Source: Bdellovibrio sp.
GTDB lineage: Bacteria; Bdellovibrionota; Bdellovibrionia; Bdellovibrionales; Bdellovibrionaceae
Length of the DNA stretch: 12,622 nt
Reading direction: 5' to 3'
NCBI GenBank assembly: GCA_017745015.1
Contig: JAGIAF010000076.1
Span: 1 to 12,622 of the forward strand
This document shows, piece after piece, positions 6,724 to 12,622 of the stretch. The position numbers were made by a program, and so were the translations under genes. The notes under the pieces were generated by a model. The model had not been told where the DNA came from. It made no database searches and was given only the letters and a program-made list of their open reading frames with translations. How positions within the stretch are numbered: position 1 is the first letter of the stretch; each line of letters starts with the position of its first letter.

Positions 6724-7032
6724 GTGGATTTGTTCAATCAAAAATTTATGTATGAGTTTCATGCAAGAGAACTCTTGCAGCAAGATGCCCTGAAACAATA
6801 TGCCGACCATGCCGTTAAGGACATTAAGTCGCATTACGGATGGGACACCGACGTTCAGATCAACATCGAACCAGAAGCCAAAGACAAAAAGCTGTTCTCA
6901 GTTTCAATGAGTGTCTTTGGATTGGCGGAGCCGACTTCGGGGAGGAACCATAGTTTTAAGAGAACAGTCTTAATGAAGATAAATGAGTTAGTTATTGTTC
7001 CGGTCGCAATTTTGGCAGTGCTCGTATTATAG
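6724..7032 (+). CDS. Small protein resembling ribosome hibernation factor (HPF/RaiA-like), tentative
   Basis: This encodes 102 residues from a GTG at 6724, chosen because AGGAGG lies at 6713-6718 with 5-base spacing; an in-frame TTG at 6688 lacks such a site. The middle part, LKQYADHAVKDIKSHYGW then DVQINIEPEAKDKKLFSV and SMSVFG (about residues 23-66), has the helix-strand-strand pattern of the S30AE/HPF domain (helix with spaced basic residues, then two amphipathic strands linked by a K-rich turn). The C-terminus departs from that family: after KRTVLMKINE it ends in an uncharged hydrophobic run, LVIVPVAILAVLVL. That could be a membrane tail or the result of a frame change, although no other frame continues plausibly. 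The position directly after Hsp20 supports a stress role. Family assignment is uncertain; the gene call itself is firmer. Confidence 0.65.
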   Translation: MDLFNQKFMYEFHARELLQQDALKQYADHAVKDIKSHYGWDTDVQINIEPEAKDKKLFSVSMSVFGLAEPTSGRNHSFKRTVLMKINELVIVPVAILAVLVL

Positions 7033-7041
7033 GTCAGTCTG

Positions 7042-7080
7042 GTTTTCGCCCGCGAAGGTCTTTTGTGGGCGAAAACTTTT
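7042..7080 (+). terminator. Rho-independent terminator after the Hsp20 unit
   Basis: GTTTTCGCCC (7042-7051) and GGGCGAAAAC (7067-7076) form a perfect 10-base-pair stem with a 15-base loop, followed by TTTT (7077-7080). It lies 9 bases after the stop codon at 7032. The T run overlaps the stop codon of the converging glycoside hydrolase gene (TAA at 7081-7079, minus strand). That gene may use the same stem, although no T run follows on that strand. Confidence 0.8.
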
Positions 7081-9940
7081 ATCTCTTCATCCTCACAAAC
7101 ACCGGCCCCTGTCTTTCAGTAATCGAACAAGTCACCGTGCCATTGCCATTCTTAATACAAGGCAACGCCTCCGACTGATGGTCAATCACGCATGATGTGC
7201 TCTTAGAAGCCTTAGCACCCGTAAAATCAATGCTCTTGTCGCAATCATTAATCGCAGTGAAGGACACCGTCGTATTTCTGATGTTATTCCAAACTACATA
7301 CATTGTTTCTTGCTGCGGGCTTGTGAACTTCATCGCTTGTAAGCCCGACTTGCTGCCGCTTACCACGCCTTGGTATTTACGAACTCTGGCGCTGTGAAGG
7401 AGCAGCTGAACGGCATTCTTTGCAGGTTTTGCTTCCATGCGAGGTCCCGTTAAACCGAAATAGAACTCCTGCGGTTTGGGTTTGGACGGATCAAAAGGTG
7501 CATCTTGCAACTGATAAATCAACGTTATCAGTTCACCAGATGCCCATGATGTGAGGATTTGGCGAGTGATGGTTGTCGCGTGATAGCTCTCGGCCGTTTC
7601 TGATTTGGGATCGACTGCATCGTACCAATATGAAGAGGCGCCGACCTCTGTGGTTGCAAGGCCGGAGTTGATACCGAAGCTTGCGATCATGTCTTTGATG
7701 GCGGCGCGCTTGTCAGCGATTTGTTCGGGGTCGTTGCGGGTGTAAGGATGGATCGTGAAGGCCGCGACGTTGCGTGGAACTTTCTCGGCAAGGGTGCGAT
7801 AGATGTATGAGAAATTAGCACCTGCCAAACCACCTGCGATCACACGGCGCTCGGGATCGATGGCGTGAACAGTGTCAGCCGTTGCTGCCAAGAGTTTGGC
7901 GTATTGAGGCGCGGTGAAGCCCCACAAGTCTTGTTCGTTCCACACCTCATAGACGACGTTTTGTCCTTTAAGGGCTGTTGTTACCGCGGCTACGTATTTT
8001 TGGAATGCAGCCAGATCGATGGGATAGTCGCCAACTGGTGGATAGTTTTTATTGCTATAGTCGAAAATTAAAACGGGAGTTAAACCGTGGGCGTGCATGC
8101 CTGCGACCGATGAGACAATCCCTTTGGTTGTGTAGGTGCCTTTTACGGATTCGACGCCGTTCCATGTGATGTCAGTGCGGGCATATTTAAAGCCAATCTC
8201 TTCGGCCATCTTATAAGAGGCTTCAACGCGAGAGTGGTAGGACACTCCCGTTGTCAAAGTTGGGTCTGAGTTTGCTTTGCCTAATGCGGGATAAACGATT
8301 GTATTTGGTTTTAAATCAAGGTGAGTGCTGGCTCCCACCCCCAGAGAAAGACCTCTTACATAGAAAGTTCCCGAAGGCAAAACGCTGAGCTTGCTGTTCT
8401 TTTTACCTTGGGGACCGCGATCCAGAATAATCTTTACTTGTGTGACTGATCCTTTGAAGGCGCCGTCATTAGCTCCACCAAAGTGGAAGGCCCAAGCGCC
8501 CAGCGGAACTACATAAGAGCGCCAATTATCATCGTTGATGCTGTCAAATTGTCGACTGATGAAATTTGTTTGGAAGGACTGGCCTGCAGAATCCATAACA
8601 CGAATTGCGATATCAAGGCCCGTTGGGATTTTTGCTAAGAAGCGAACTTCGTTTGCGATCACCGGAGTCGCCAAAGTCATGACATCTGCAACATAGTTTC
8701 CAGCTTTAAGATTGAAATCAATCTTATGGACGTAGTCTCCGTTGTCACTTGCGATGCCCATGCTGCCAGTGGCACCAGGGAACTCGGCACCATTAGAGAA
8801 CGCTGCTAAACGGAGTGGATTGATCTTCGGAACAACAGTGGAGTTGTACATCGACGGTAAGAAGTTGAGCACTTCAACTTGGCGGAAGTAAGCAACTCCA
8901 GAGACACCCTTCGCTGAGCCGTGGTCGACTAGTAAACCCAGGGATTGAATGCGACCTTGCAGCTTTCCAGTTTTAGCTCCTTGCCAGAAGCTGTTCGAAG
9001 ATTCCATATCAACAGTCGCAGTGCTCCAACCATAAGCATCCATTGGAAGGGAGGCGCGAGAAATAATTTTCTGTAAAGTTTGACCGGACTCATCTGTGAC
9101 TCTGACTCCGATAAGAACATTTGCATCTGCTTTGAAAGCAAAGCGCACATAGTGACCATCAACCGGTGCCGCAAGTTGCATGCGCGAGCTAACGTAGTTG
9201 CCACCTCTTGTAAAATCATAAGCGACGGTTTGAAGTGAATCGCCCTGTGTCGGAGCGATAACTTCGATGGAGCCTTGTGCTCCTGGGAACTCGGCGCCAT
9301 TGTTAAAATGGATTGCGCTAAAGGAAGCTGATGGAGTCGTAGGGCTGAAGCGATTTTTATTAAATACCTGAACTTGTCTGAAAAGACCTTGGCCAATGGT
9401 GTTCTCTGGATTGCGCTTTGTGTTTCCAATTCCCAAAGAAAGGCTGATGATGCGTCCCTTTAGTTTGCCAGTTGAAGAGTCACCCCAAAAAGATTCGGAT
9501 GACGTCACCGGAACTTCCACCGTTGTCCAACCCGTATCGTCAGTTAAGAGAGTGCTGTGATTTACAACGAACTGCAGAGTCTGCTTGGATTCATCAGTAA
9601 CACGTAAGTAAATCACTGATTGCAACGGCACATTCATTTTAAAGCGAACTGTGTCGCCACTCACCGGAGTTGTTAGTGGCAACGAGGAGGCGACGTAATT
9701 GCCGCCATGAGTGAAGTCATATTTCAAAATGATGATTGAATCGCCACTTGTTGGAGCGGCGATGGAAAGCTTGCCCGAAGCCCCAGGAAACTCTGAGCCA
9801 TTGCTGAACGAGAATTTTTTGACATCGGTGCTGGATGATTTCGTACTTGCGGAGGAGGAGGTGTCGCTGAAGTTTTGAAACAAAGGAATTAAAGCAGAAC
9901 CAACAAGTGCAAAGGCAAGAGCCTGCTTAATCTTTTTCAA
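7079..9940 (-). CDS. Secreted multidomain glycoside hydrolase (clan GH-A, GH39/PslG-like)
   Basis: This encodes 953 residues from a TTG at 9940, which has AGGGGGA (9951-9945) just upstream and yields a clean signal peptide, MKKIKQALAFALVGSALIP. An ATG 21 bases earlier (9961) is in frame but sits only 3 bases after a sigma-28-like -10 element, so it is probably not transcribed. Using numbering from that ATG, a Ser/Thr-rich linker (33-47) is followed by three homologous domains at 49-200, 216-366 and 386-541. Each opens with F-S/N-N-G-S/A-E-F-P-G-A and looks like a jelly-roll module, perhaps carbohydrate-binding. The catalytic (beta/alpha)8 domain spans about 550-865, with YEVWNEQD giving acid/base E676 and LATTEVGA giving nucleophile E772. 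The C-terminal domain (about 870-960) contains four cysteines. PslG-type enzymes cleave exopolysaccharides. The substrate here is unknown. Confidence 0.85.
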   Translation of the reverse strand: MKKIKQALAFALVGSALIPLFQNFSDTSSSASTKSSSTDVKKFSFSNGSEFPGASGKLSIAAPTSGDSIIILKYDFTHGGNYVASSLPLTTPVSGDTVRFKMNVPLQSVIYLRVTDESKQTLQFVVNHSTLLTDDTGWTTVEVPVTSSESFWGDSSTGKLKGRIISLSLGIGNTKRNPENTIGQGLFRQVQVFNKNRFSPTTPSASFSAIHFNNGAEFPGAQGSIEVIAPTQGDSLQTVAYDFTRGGNYVSSRMQLAAPVDGHYVRFAFKADANVLIGVRVTDESGQTLQKIISRASLPMDAYGWSTATVDMESSNSFWQGAKTGKLQGRIQSLGLLVDHGSAKGVSGVAYFRQVEVLNFLPSMYNSTVVPKINPLRLAAFSNGAEFPGATGSMGIASDNGDYVHKIDFNLKAGNYVADVMTLATPVIANEVRFLAKIPTGLDIAIRVMDSAGQSFQTNFISRQFDSINDDNWRSYVVPLGAWAFHFGGANDGAFKGSVTQVKIILDRGPQGKKNSKLSVLPSGTFYVRGLSLGVGASTHLDLKPNTIVYPALGKANSDPTLTTGVSYHSRVEASYKMAEEIGFKYARTDITWNGVESVKGTYTTKGIVSSVAGMHAHGLTPVLIFDYSNKNYPPVGDYPIDLAAFQKYVAAVTTALKGQNVVYEVWNEQDLWGFTAPQYAKLLAATADTVHAIDPERRVIAGGLAGANFSYIYRTLAEKVPRNVAAFTIHPYTRNDPEQIADKRAAIKDMIASFGINSGLATTEVGASSYWYDAVDPKSETAESYHATTITRQILTSWASGELITLIYQLQDAPFDPSKPKPQEFYFGLTGPRMEAKPAKNAVQLLLHSARVRKYQGVVSGSKSGLQAMKFTSPQQETMYVVWNNIRNTTVSFTAINDCDKSIDFTGAKASKSTSCVIDHQSEALPCIKNGNGTVTCSITERQGPVFVRMKR
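8339..9817 (-). repeat. Three tandem jelly-roll-like protein domains in the glycoside hydrolase
   Basis: Three homologous segments of about 150 residues are encoded at 9817-9362, 9316-8864 and 8806-8339. Shared landmarks are FSNG(S/A)EFPGA.G at the start, GGNYV or AGNYV about 28 residues later, a VRF strand, (L/V/I)RV.D.(S/A)..(Q)..Q, and a closing FRQV.V or FYVRGLS strand. Copies 1 and 2 are more like each other than copy 3. The linkers between copies are only 15-20 residues. The arrangement points to internal duplication of a binding module. Confidence 0.8.
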
Positions 9941-9964
9941 GAAATCCCCCTGAGTTGTCATAAC

Positions 9965-9991
9965 TTATCGGACGAGGGAACACTCCATATA
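9965..9991 (-). promoter_or_regulatory. Sigma-28 (FliA)-like promoter for the glycoside hydrolase gene
   Basis: On the minus strand the element is TATA (9991-9988), exactly 15 bases, then TCCGATAA (9972-9965). It matches the FliA consensus (TAAA, 15 bases, GCCGATAA) at 3 of 4 and 7 of 8 positions. Transcription would start near 9957-9961, leaving a short leader that carries AGGGGGA and so supporting the TTG start at 9940. Confidence 0.5.
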
Positions 9992-10050
9992 AGCTGAAAT
10001 CTAGTGGATCATCTCAAGGTGAGACGTTGATTTGGGATGCGCGGATTACA

Positions 10051-11004
10051 TTAAAAGAAGAACGTTACGACGCCGGAAACTTCATGCAGCAGGTAGTAAT
10101 TGTACATCGCACCTACAAGGAAGTGCTTCCCTGCAATGTATTGCACGCCGCCGAAGTAATCTTCTTTGGTGGGCTTTTCTTCTAAAGAGCTGGTGTCAAA
10201 GTTGAAGGCCGGGCGAGTGGACTCTTCGATGCGCTTTGAACCTGTAAGAATAAATTTTTTCAACATCACACTGGCAGTGAAAATGTTGACGTTCGACTCA
10301 TGAGGTTCTTTTTGACTCAAATGCGAGTAGTCCAACAGAAGCGAACTCAAATAAAGACCTACATTGTAAGTCTGAACTTGATAGCGGATCGGCTTGTTCA
10401 CCGGATACTCAGTGCTGGTTTCCAGCTGAGTCTCGTCGTCATAAATAGAATAACCAAAATAAATCGGACCCAGGATGCCACTGACACCACCACCGGGACT
10501 GATGTGGTTGGTGACTTTGTTATAGCGAGCCAGCAAACCCAAACTGAAGGACGCGCGAGCGCCAGAGCCTTTTGAGTTAAATAAATTCACTGCCGTTGCG
10601 AAGGTGAATTTTTGATTCGGGTATTTCTCTTGGTTTAATTTTCGCTCCAGCAGTTGGTCTTTATCTTCAACTCCCAAGGGACCAAAGAACGTTTCTTCGC
10701 TGTTGGACGGGGAGATCGCAGAGCCCACACGGCCCCAGCCTTTGACCAATGCAAAATCGGGAGTGCCTTTGAAGATCAAACTCTCAAGGCCGATACCTTG
10801 CTGAGTGGGCACGACGGCAGGATTGATTTTGATAGAGTCGCCAGTGGAAGGATTTCCGGAGTAACCGCTATTGCTGCTCATGCCGCCACCACTTCCGCAG
10901 TCTGCGGAGATATAGCATGTGACATCGCCAGTACCCGCACGAGCAAGTGTTACAGAGAAAAAGATATTAAGAATGAGGGCATATTTAGTGTGGCTTACAG
11001 TCAC
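10051..11004 (-). CDS. Probable outer-membrane beta-barrel protein
   Basis: This encodes 317 residues from a GTG at 11004. No good ribosome binding site precedes it (the nearest AGGA is more than 20 bases away), but no better in-frame start exists. The N-terminus is signal-peptide-like (KYALILNIFFSVTLARAG), with the A-R-A cleavage motif ending at residue 23. The mature protein begins with two cysteines (C30, C36) and a Gly/Ser-rich stretch. From about residue 125 it alternates polar and hydrophobic residues in the manner of membrane beta-strands (FTFATAVNLF, ASFSLGLLARYN, YNVGLYLSSLLLDYSH, NIFTASVMLKKFILTG), and it ends GVVTFFF. The C-terminal aromatic residue is the Bam-complex recognition signal of outer-membrane barrels. 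Length would fit 10-14 strands. Function is unknown. The stop lies about 60 bases before the sigma-28-like element of the next gene. Confidence 0.8.
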   Translation of the reverse strand: MTVSHTKYALILNIFFSVTLARAGTGDVTCYISADCGSGGGMSSNSGYSGNPSTGDSIKINPAVVPTQQGIGLESLIFKGTPDFALVKGWGRVGSAISPSNSEETFFGPLGVEDKDQLLERKLNQEKYPNQKFTFATAVNLFNSKGSGARASFSLGLLARYNKVTNHISPGGGVSGILGPIYFGYSIYDDETQLETSTEYPVNKPIRYQVQTYNVGLYLSSLLLDYSHLSQKEPHESNVNIFTASVMLKKFILTGSKRIEESTRPAFNFDTSSLEEKPTKEDYFGGVQYIAGKHFLVGAMYNYYLLHEVSGVVTFFF

Positions 11005-11040
11005 AAGATTTAAATATATATGACTGTCCTTAGTATCGCA

Positions 11041-11069
11041 TAGGCCAGAAGGGACTTAGGTCTGGCCTA
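11041..11069 (-). terminator. Strong hairpin downstream of the endonuclease gene
   Basis: TAGGCCAGA (11041-11049) and TCTGGCCTA (11061-11069) form a perfect 9-base-pair stem with an 11-base loop, 31 bases after the nuclease stop codon on the minus strand. A second small stem, GCCTA/TAGGC (11071-11085), lies between it and the gene. No T run follows in the minus direction, so it may act as a terminator with help or as an RNA-end stabiliser ahead of the barrel gene. Confidence 0.55.
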
Positions 11070-11100
11070 CGCCTACGCATTAGGCAGAATGTAATTTAGT

Positions 11101-11964
11101 TTAGAATTTGTTAATCAGGTCAACTAACTCTGGGTAATCCACGAATGGATTTCTGTTTCCTTGGACCTTCATGATCTCGTCATTACGGCGTATTTCTTCG
11201 TCATCCACTGGGTCTTCTTTATGCCATTTTCGAAGGTAGGCTTCTTGGCGTGGGCTGATGTGAAGGTTGTAGTGAACAGAGAAATAGAACAACGCACGAG
11301 CGACGTTTCCTTTGTGAGCCATTGGTGGCTCGAACACGTCGTTACCGCCCTCAGCGGGTTTACCGAAGCGCGATACAGGGCATTTCAATTTTTTAGTGTC
11401 TCTTGCAACTTCGCCGAACTCGTAGTTGCCGCGAATCGCGTTCATTTGATTGTCTGTTGGATACAAGTGATGAAGGTCAGACTTTTGCATTTGGCCGTTG
11501 AACTCGCCAGAGAAACGGCTTTGTGGCCATGTGTGCTCTGTATTCAAGATGTTGCCATCTGGGTAGCGGTCAGGGCCTGGGCCATTGCTGCCGAATTGAG
11601 AAGCTGTCTTATAGTTACCGCAGTAAACGTCTGGCAAAGCGTACTCACCGTTGATTTCAGTCAAATAGTAAGTACCCATCAACCATACGCGAGCGCTATC
11701 GTAACCCAAAGAGATGTGTTCGTAGCAACCAGCACCATTGCAAGCGTTAGAGATTTGATCGTAAGCGTTTGGAACTTGTTTGTGTTTGCTGCGCAAGATG
11801 ATCTGCAAGCGACCGATCAAGACATCGTTTTGTGCGCCTTTGCCCAGGTCTTGATAGAATTCTTCGCCGTAATAAGGAATGCCTTGAGAAAGGGGAGCAG
11901 CTTGCCCCACGATCGCGAAAAAGATCGAACAAACTAACAACACAGAAGAAAGCACTGCTTTCAT
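11101..11964 (-). CDS. Secreted endonuclease I (EndA/Dns family)
   Basis: This encodes 287 residues. The start chosen is ATG 11964, because GGAGGGG (11974-11968) is ideally placed for it; an ATG 12 bases earlier (11976) overlaps that site and cannot use it. Residues 1-23 are a Sec signal peptide ending in Q-A-A. The family is a Mg-dependent beta-beta-alpha-metal nuclease that cuts DNA, and often RNA, without sequence preference. The active-site block is intact: NTEHTWPQSRF (141-151, general base H144), then SDLHHLYPTDNQMN (162-175) and RGNYEFGEV (178-186). Further family motifs are FEPP (211-214), KGNVARALFYF (218-228) and QGNRNPFVDYPEL near the C-terminus. Five cysteines in the mature part (C75, C80, C115, C195 and one fewer partner) suggest disulfides in the periplasm or medium. 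It would degrade prey or extracellular DNA. Confidence 0.93.
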   Translation of the reverse strand: MKAVLSSVLLVCSIFFAIVGQAAPLSQGIPYYGEEFYQDLGKGAQNDVLIGRLQIILRSKHKQVPNAYDQISNACNGAGCYEHISLGYDSARVWLMGTYYLTEINGEYALPDVYCGNYKTASQFGSNGPGPDRYPDGNILNTEHTWPQSRFSGEFNGQMQKSDLHHLYPTDNQMNAIRGNYEFGEVARDTKKLKCPVSRFGKPAEGGNDVFEPPMAHKGNVARALFYFSVHYNLHISPRQEAYLRKWHKEDPVDDEEIRRNDEIMKVQGNRNPFVDYPELVDLINKF

Positions 11965-12069
11965 GGACCCCTCCATAGACAGGCATTTACGGCGCCCGGT
12001 AGAAACGCGACTCCATATTAGTCACTTATATGCGGTTGAACTTGCCCAATGGATTCTCCCATTAATTCC

Positions 12070-12093
12070 AAAGATGCAATTCAATTCATCTTT
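12070..12093. promoter_or_regulatory. Dyad-symmetric site, candidate operator for the nuclease gene
   Basis: AAAGATG (12070-12076) and CATCTTT (12087-12093) are perfect inverted arms. Inside them AATT (12078-12081) and AATT (12083-12086) are also complementary, so nearly the whole 24 bases are symmetric. It lies about 105 bases upstream of the nuclease start and is immediately followed by GTTAAC. Binding by a dimeric regulator is possible; a transcription terminator is less likely because no T run follows. Confidence 0.35.
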
Positions 12094-12161
12094 GTTAACT
12101 GGTTGCGCGGCGCGCATCGGTTCTAAGCCATCGGCTAGTGAGCTTTGCACTCCAAAATGCC

Positions 12162-12181
12162 GATAAAAACGGCATGAAAAT
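12162..12181 (-). terminator. Weak intrinsic terminator for the right-edge gene
   Basis: On the minus strand, ATGCCG, a loop of TTTTTAT and CGGCAT followed by TTTT form a 6-base-pair hairpin with a short T run, about 100 bases after the stop of the right-edge gene. The stem is short. Confidence 0.4.
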
Positions 12182-12281
12182 CAAATGGTTAATCCTTTGA
12201 AAAAGTAAATGCGCGAATCGACCAGTTGGCTGCAGCGGCAGACCCGAAGTATGCAAAAACCGCGGCTGGCCATCAAGGTCC

Positions 12282-12622
12282 TTAGAGATTTGTGACCTTG
12301 CCAAATAAAGTATCTAAAATTTCCAACGCACAGTAATCGTGAGGCACGGCACAGTGCGAGTCAGTCATCACAACTGTGACGAGATCTTTTTCGTCATAGG
12401 CCTTTTCTTCGATCTTTGAGATCGTTTCAAGTTCGCGAATGCTTTGATAATATTCCTTGGACCATTTTCTGTAGCTCTCACCAGTTAGGCGCATTCTTTG
12501 GTAAGTCAGATTGGCGGGTAAAGCTTTGTTAAGCTGTTCTGGAGTCGCGGTTTTAATTCTCACCATGAAGTCATTCAGAGCGGTTTCAAAGAATTTCCCC
12601 AAGCCGAGGATGGTTTGGGCTG
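12282..12622 (-). CDS. 3' part of an unrecognised gene (start outside window)
   Basis: The minus-strand frame is open from the right edge to a TAA at 12284-12282 and gives about 113 residues. A TTG at 12602 could be read as a start, but it has no ribosome binding site, and the frame continues in a protein-like way upstream (AQTILGLGKFF), so the gene most likely begins beyond the window. The visible part is largely helical and charged: FETALNDFMVRIKTATPEQL, then YRKWSKEYYQSIRELETISK. It ends with LVTVVMTDSHCAVPHDYC and ALEILDTLFGKVTNL. The two cysteines are 7 residues apart. I do not recognise the family. A 7-base inverted repeat (CAAGGTC/GACCTTG, 12274-12300) brackets its stop codon. Confidence 0.6.
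   Translation of the reverse strand, partial: AQTILGLGKFFETALNDFMVRIKTATPEQLNKALPANLTYQRMRLTGESYRKWSKEYYQSIRELETISKIEEKAYDEKDLVTVVMTDSHCAVPHDYCALEILDTLFGKVTNL

Larger units (their letters stand above)
11965..12281. other. Intergenic region upstream of the endonuclease gene
   Basis: These 317 bases hold the nuclease ribosome binding site (11968-11974), minus-strand -10-like sequences TATAAG and TAATAT around 12010-12030 without a convincing -35 box, a dyad at 12070-12093, and two hairpins downstream of the right-edge gene (12162-12177 and 12274-12300). No coding frame here looks real. Confidence 0.5.

Noticed and set aside
11161..11937. 258-residue plus-strand open frame opposite the endonuclease gene
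   Set aside because: The minus-strand frame has complete endonuclease I motifs and a good ribosome site. The plus-strand frame is its antisense shadow with no family features.
12161..12168. Perfect GCCGATAA sigma-28 -10 sequence on the plus strand
   Set aside because: No TAAA-like box lies 15 bases upstream and no plus-strand gene follows. The bases form part of a small terminator-like hairpin for the minus strand.

Overview
The window looks like a chromosomal segment of a Gram-negative delta-proteobacterial-type organism, most likely a Bdellovibrio or close relative. This is an inference. It rests on moderate GC content, many small secreted proteins of unknown family, a Phe-terminated outer-membrane barrel, a large PilX-like surface protein, a secreted nuclease and a secreted polysaccharide hydrolase. 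No rRNA, tRNA, CRISPR array, transposase or phage gene was found.

Layout. Positions 1-1280 (+ strand) carry the 3' end of a Cys-containing small protein, a small secreted protein of unknown function, and an isochorismatase-fold hydrolase that lacks the family's usual cysteine. Converging on them is a minus-strand operon (5650 to 1299) of three proteins with N-terminal membrane segments: a PilW/GspJ-like pseudopilin, a short pilin-like protein, and a 981-residue PilX-like protein with a CXXCH haem-type motif and a GNIYI-type beta-helix segment. A 476-base gene-free divergent region (5651-6126) separates this operon from a plus-strand stress pair: an Hsp20 small heat-shock protein and a small protein resembling ribosome hibernation factors (HPF/RaiA). 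A strong hairpin ends that unit.

The rest of the window reads on the minus strand. In transcription order it holds the 3' part of an unrecognised gene at the right edge, a secreted endonuclease I, an outer-membrane beta-barrel protein, and a 953-residue secreted enzyme with three copies of a jelly-roll-like domain and a catalytic (beta/alpha)8 glycoside hydrolase domain (GH39/PslG-like).

How the genes may work together. The nuclease and the glycoside hydrolase would attack extracellular DNA and polysaccharide, the two main components of biofilm matrix. The pilin-like trio would form or decorate a surface structure. The trio and the glycoside hydrolase each have a sigma-28 (FliA)-like element, TAAG or TATA, then 15 bases, then CCCGATAA or TCCGATAA, just before the start codon, so they may share flagellar-type (attack-phase or motile-phase) control. 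The most unusual signals are the CXXCH motif in a pilin-like protein, the absence of a prepilin leader on any of the three pilin-like proteins, and this shared promoter element.
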